Shown here: piece after piece, positions 63,038 to 64,000 of the stretch
Layout: each line of letters begins with the position of its first letter
Position numbering within the stretch: the first letter of the stretch is position 1
NCBI RefSeq assembly: GCF_002214185.1
Contig: NZ_CP022161.1
Coordinates: 10,909,957 to 10,973,956, forward strand
Direction of reading: 5' to 3'
Source of the DNA: Streptomyces capitiformicae
Lineage (GTDB): Bacteria > Actinomycetota > Actinomycetes > Streptomycetales > Streptomycetaceae
DNA length: 64,000 bases
Notes under the pieces: generated by a model
Databases searched by the model: none
What the model was told of the DNA's origin: nothing
What the model saw: only the letters and a program-made list of their open reading frames with translations
Translations under genes and position numbers: made by a program

Positions 63038-63784
63038 TTCGCGGATGCCTTCGACGCGGCCTGTGCCCATCTCGACACCGAACTGCCGCGCCCGCTGCGG
63101 GAGGTGGTGTTCGGTGGGGACGCCGATCTGCTGAACCGTACGGAGTTCACCCAGCCCGCCCTGTTCGCCCTGGAAGTGGCCCTGTTCCGGCTGCTGGAGT
63201 CCTGGGGTGTACGTCCCGATGTGCTCGCCGGGCACTCCATCGGTGAGATCGCCGCCGCCCATGTGGCCGGGGTGTTCGACCTCGGTGACGCCTGCCGACT
63301 GGTGGCTGCGCGCGGCCGGTTGATGCAGGCCTTGCCCTCCGGCGGTTCCATGGTCGCGGTGCAGGCGGCGGAGGACGAAGTACTGCCCCTGCTGAACGAC
63401 CGGGTCGGTATCGCCGCTGTCAACGGGCCGCGTTCGGTGGTCGTCTCGGGCGCCACCGACGCCGTAGAGGAGATCGCTGACCGCTTCCGCGCCCAGGACC
63501 GCAAGGTCACGGCTCTGCGGGTGAGCCATGCCTTCCACTCGCCGCTGATGGAGCCGATGCTGGCCGACTTCCGCAAGGTCGCCGAGAGCCTGGTCTATGA
63601 GCAGCCGAAGCTCTCCCTCGTCTCCACGGTGACCGGACAGGCCGTCACGGCCGACGAGTTGATGTCTCCCGACTACTGGGTGCGGCACGTCCGTCAGCCG
63701 GTCCGTTACGCCGACGCCGTGGGCGTCCTCGCCGAGCAGGGTGTTGGCCGCTACCTCGAACTCGGCCCCGACGGCACCCTCACC
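63038..63784 (+). CDS. Type I PKS acyltransferase domain, malonyl-type (partial)
   Basis: AT core: [20 protein letters not shown], active-site serine in [40 protein letters not shown], and the specificity motif [16 protein letters not shown], where HAFH predicts malonyl-CoA. It ends [13 protein letters not shown]. The left end joins the NRPS piece at 63036/63037 and the right end meets the SGNH-downstream piece at 63784/63785. Confidence 0.93.
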
Positions 63785-64000
63785 CGAAGAAAGCTGACAA
63801 ACAGCCAGCACAACCAACCCGAGCAGCAGGCCGCCCACGACACCGCGGGCGGCCTGCTGCTCGACTCGGCTACAGACGACCGAGATACAGAACCCCAGCC
63901 AACCGGGGGGAACCGTACCCTCGCGAGCCCACCGACATGGAGCGTCAGCCGCCAACGGAAACGGCCCGTGCCGACCCGCTCGCCCCGAACAGATGGGCGG
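63785..64000. other. Downstream region of the SGNH-hydrolase gene
   Basis: The first 83 bp repeat 55097-55179 (gene end and terminator hairpin, 63821-63862). The remaining 133 bp are the true downstream neighbour. An ATG near 63939 opens [20 protein letters not shown] on the plus strand, a possible next gene cut by the window edge. Confidence 0.5.

Overview
The DNA is high-GC actinomycete sequence and almost certainly Streptomyces. The evidence is strong third-position GC bias, modular type I polyketide synthase (PKS) and NRPS genes, ricin-lectin secreted glycosidases, an LAETG sortase-type surface protein, GlgE, and many streptomycete insertion sequences. The window is not a continuous stretch of genome. 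It reads as dozens of pieces, mostly 0.3-2 kb, joined end to end without gaps, with genes cut in mid-domain at nearly every joint. The decisive clue is a constant repeat length. At many joints the terminal 83 bp of a piece recurs exactly once elsewhere in the window, at the end of the piece that should really follow it. Pairs whose limits I traced to the base include 1743-1825/26211-26293, 1826-1908/49896-49978, 3662-3744/56807-56889, 5413-5495/53502-53584, 7284-7366/52637-52719, 51771-51853/54260-54342, 53419-53501/62954-63036, 55097-55179/63785-63867 and 60729-60811/51688-51770. A fixed 83-bp overlap is what a de Bruijn graph assembler leaves between adjoining contigs, so I infer that separate contigs, in arbitrary order and orientation, were concatenated bluntly.

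Using these overlaps, several genes can be rebuilt. (1) metH: 57610-56807 on the minus strand, then 3662-5495, then 53502-53708. It is followed 13 bp downstream by ahcY, 53722-54342 then 51854-52636. This is a methionine synthase / adenosylhomocysteinase pair of the activated methyl cycle. (2) An NRPS: 62276-63036, then 53501-52637 (minus), then 7284-9040, giving A-PCP-C-A. (3) A CYP102-type self-sufficient P450: heme domain 30325-31548, two alternative 1,075-bp reductase pieces (38990-40064 minus and 40065-41139 plus), and a C-terminal end at 61500-61671. (4) A PKS chain: KR 27570-26211, then KR-end/ACP 1825-1174, followed by the next PKS gene starting at 1104. (5) A peptidylarginine-deiminase end followed by a SnoaL-type lipoprotein: 2166-1826, then 49895-49077.

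Layout. 0-3.6 kb: PKS, deiminase tail, subtilisin. 3.6-9 kb: metH, group II intron with RT, NRPS. 9-17.5 kb: AraC regulator, ThuA/DUF1080/ricin protein, PKS, intron 3' end in an ISAs1 remnant, VanY-like peptidase, membrane acyltransferase, GH27-ricin tail. 17.5-26 kb: two IS110 elements, PKS DH region, GH43 arabinanase, partial 23S rRNA, IS3. 26-38 kb: PKS, GlgE, IS3, P450, PKS, amine oxidase, IS3, PKS. 38-43 kb: IS982, the two reductase pieces, IS5, integrase beside tRNA-Pro. 43-50 kb: serine deaminase, zinc alcohol dehydrogenase, PKS, assorted fragments, lipoprotein. 50-64 kb: IS3, PKS, ahcY, NRPS, metH end, SGNH hydrolase, histidine kinase, IS630, metH start, deacylase, aldehyde dehydrogenase, GH32, PKS, P450 end, MFS transporter, NRPS A domain, PKS AT.

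Gene order across a joint therefore has no biological meaning. Within a piece it does: metH-ahcY, deiminase-lipoprotein, PKS gene-to-gene, integrase-tRNA, SGNH-terminator. I found no convincing new biological system. Every apparent novel fusion coincides with a joint.
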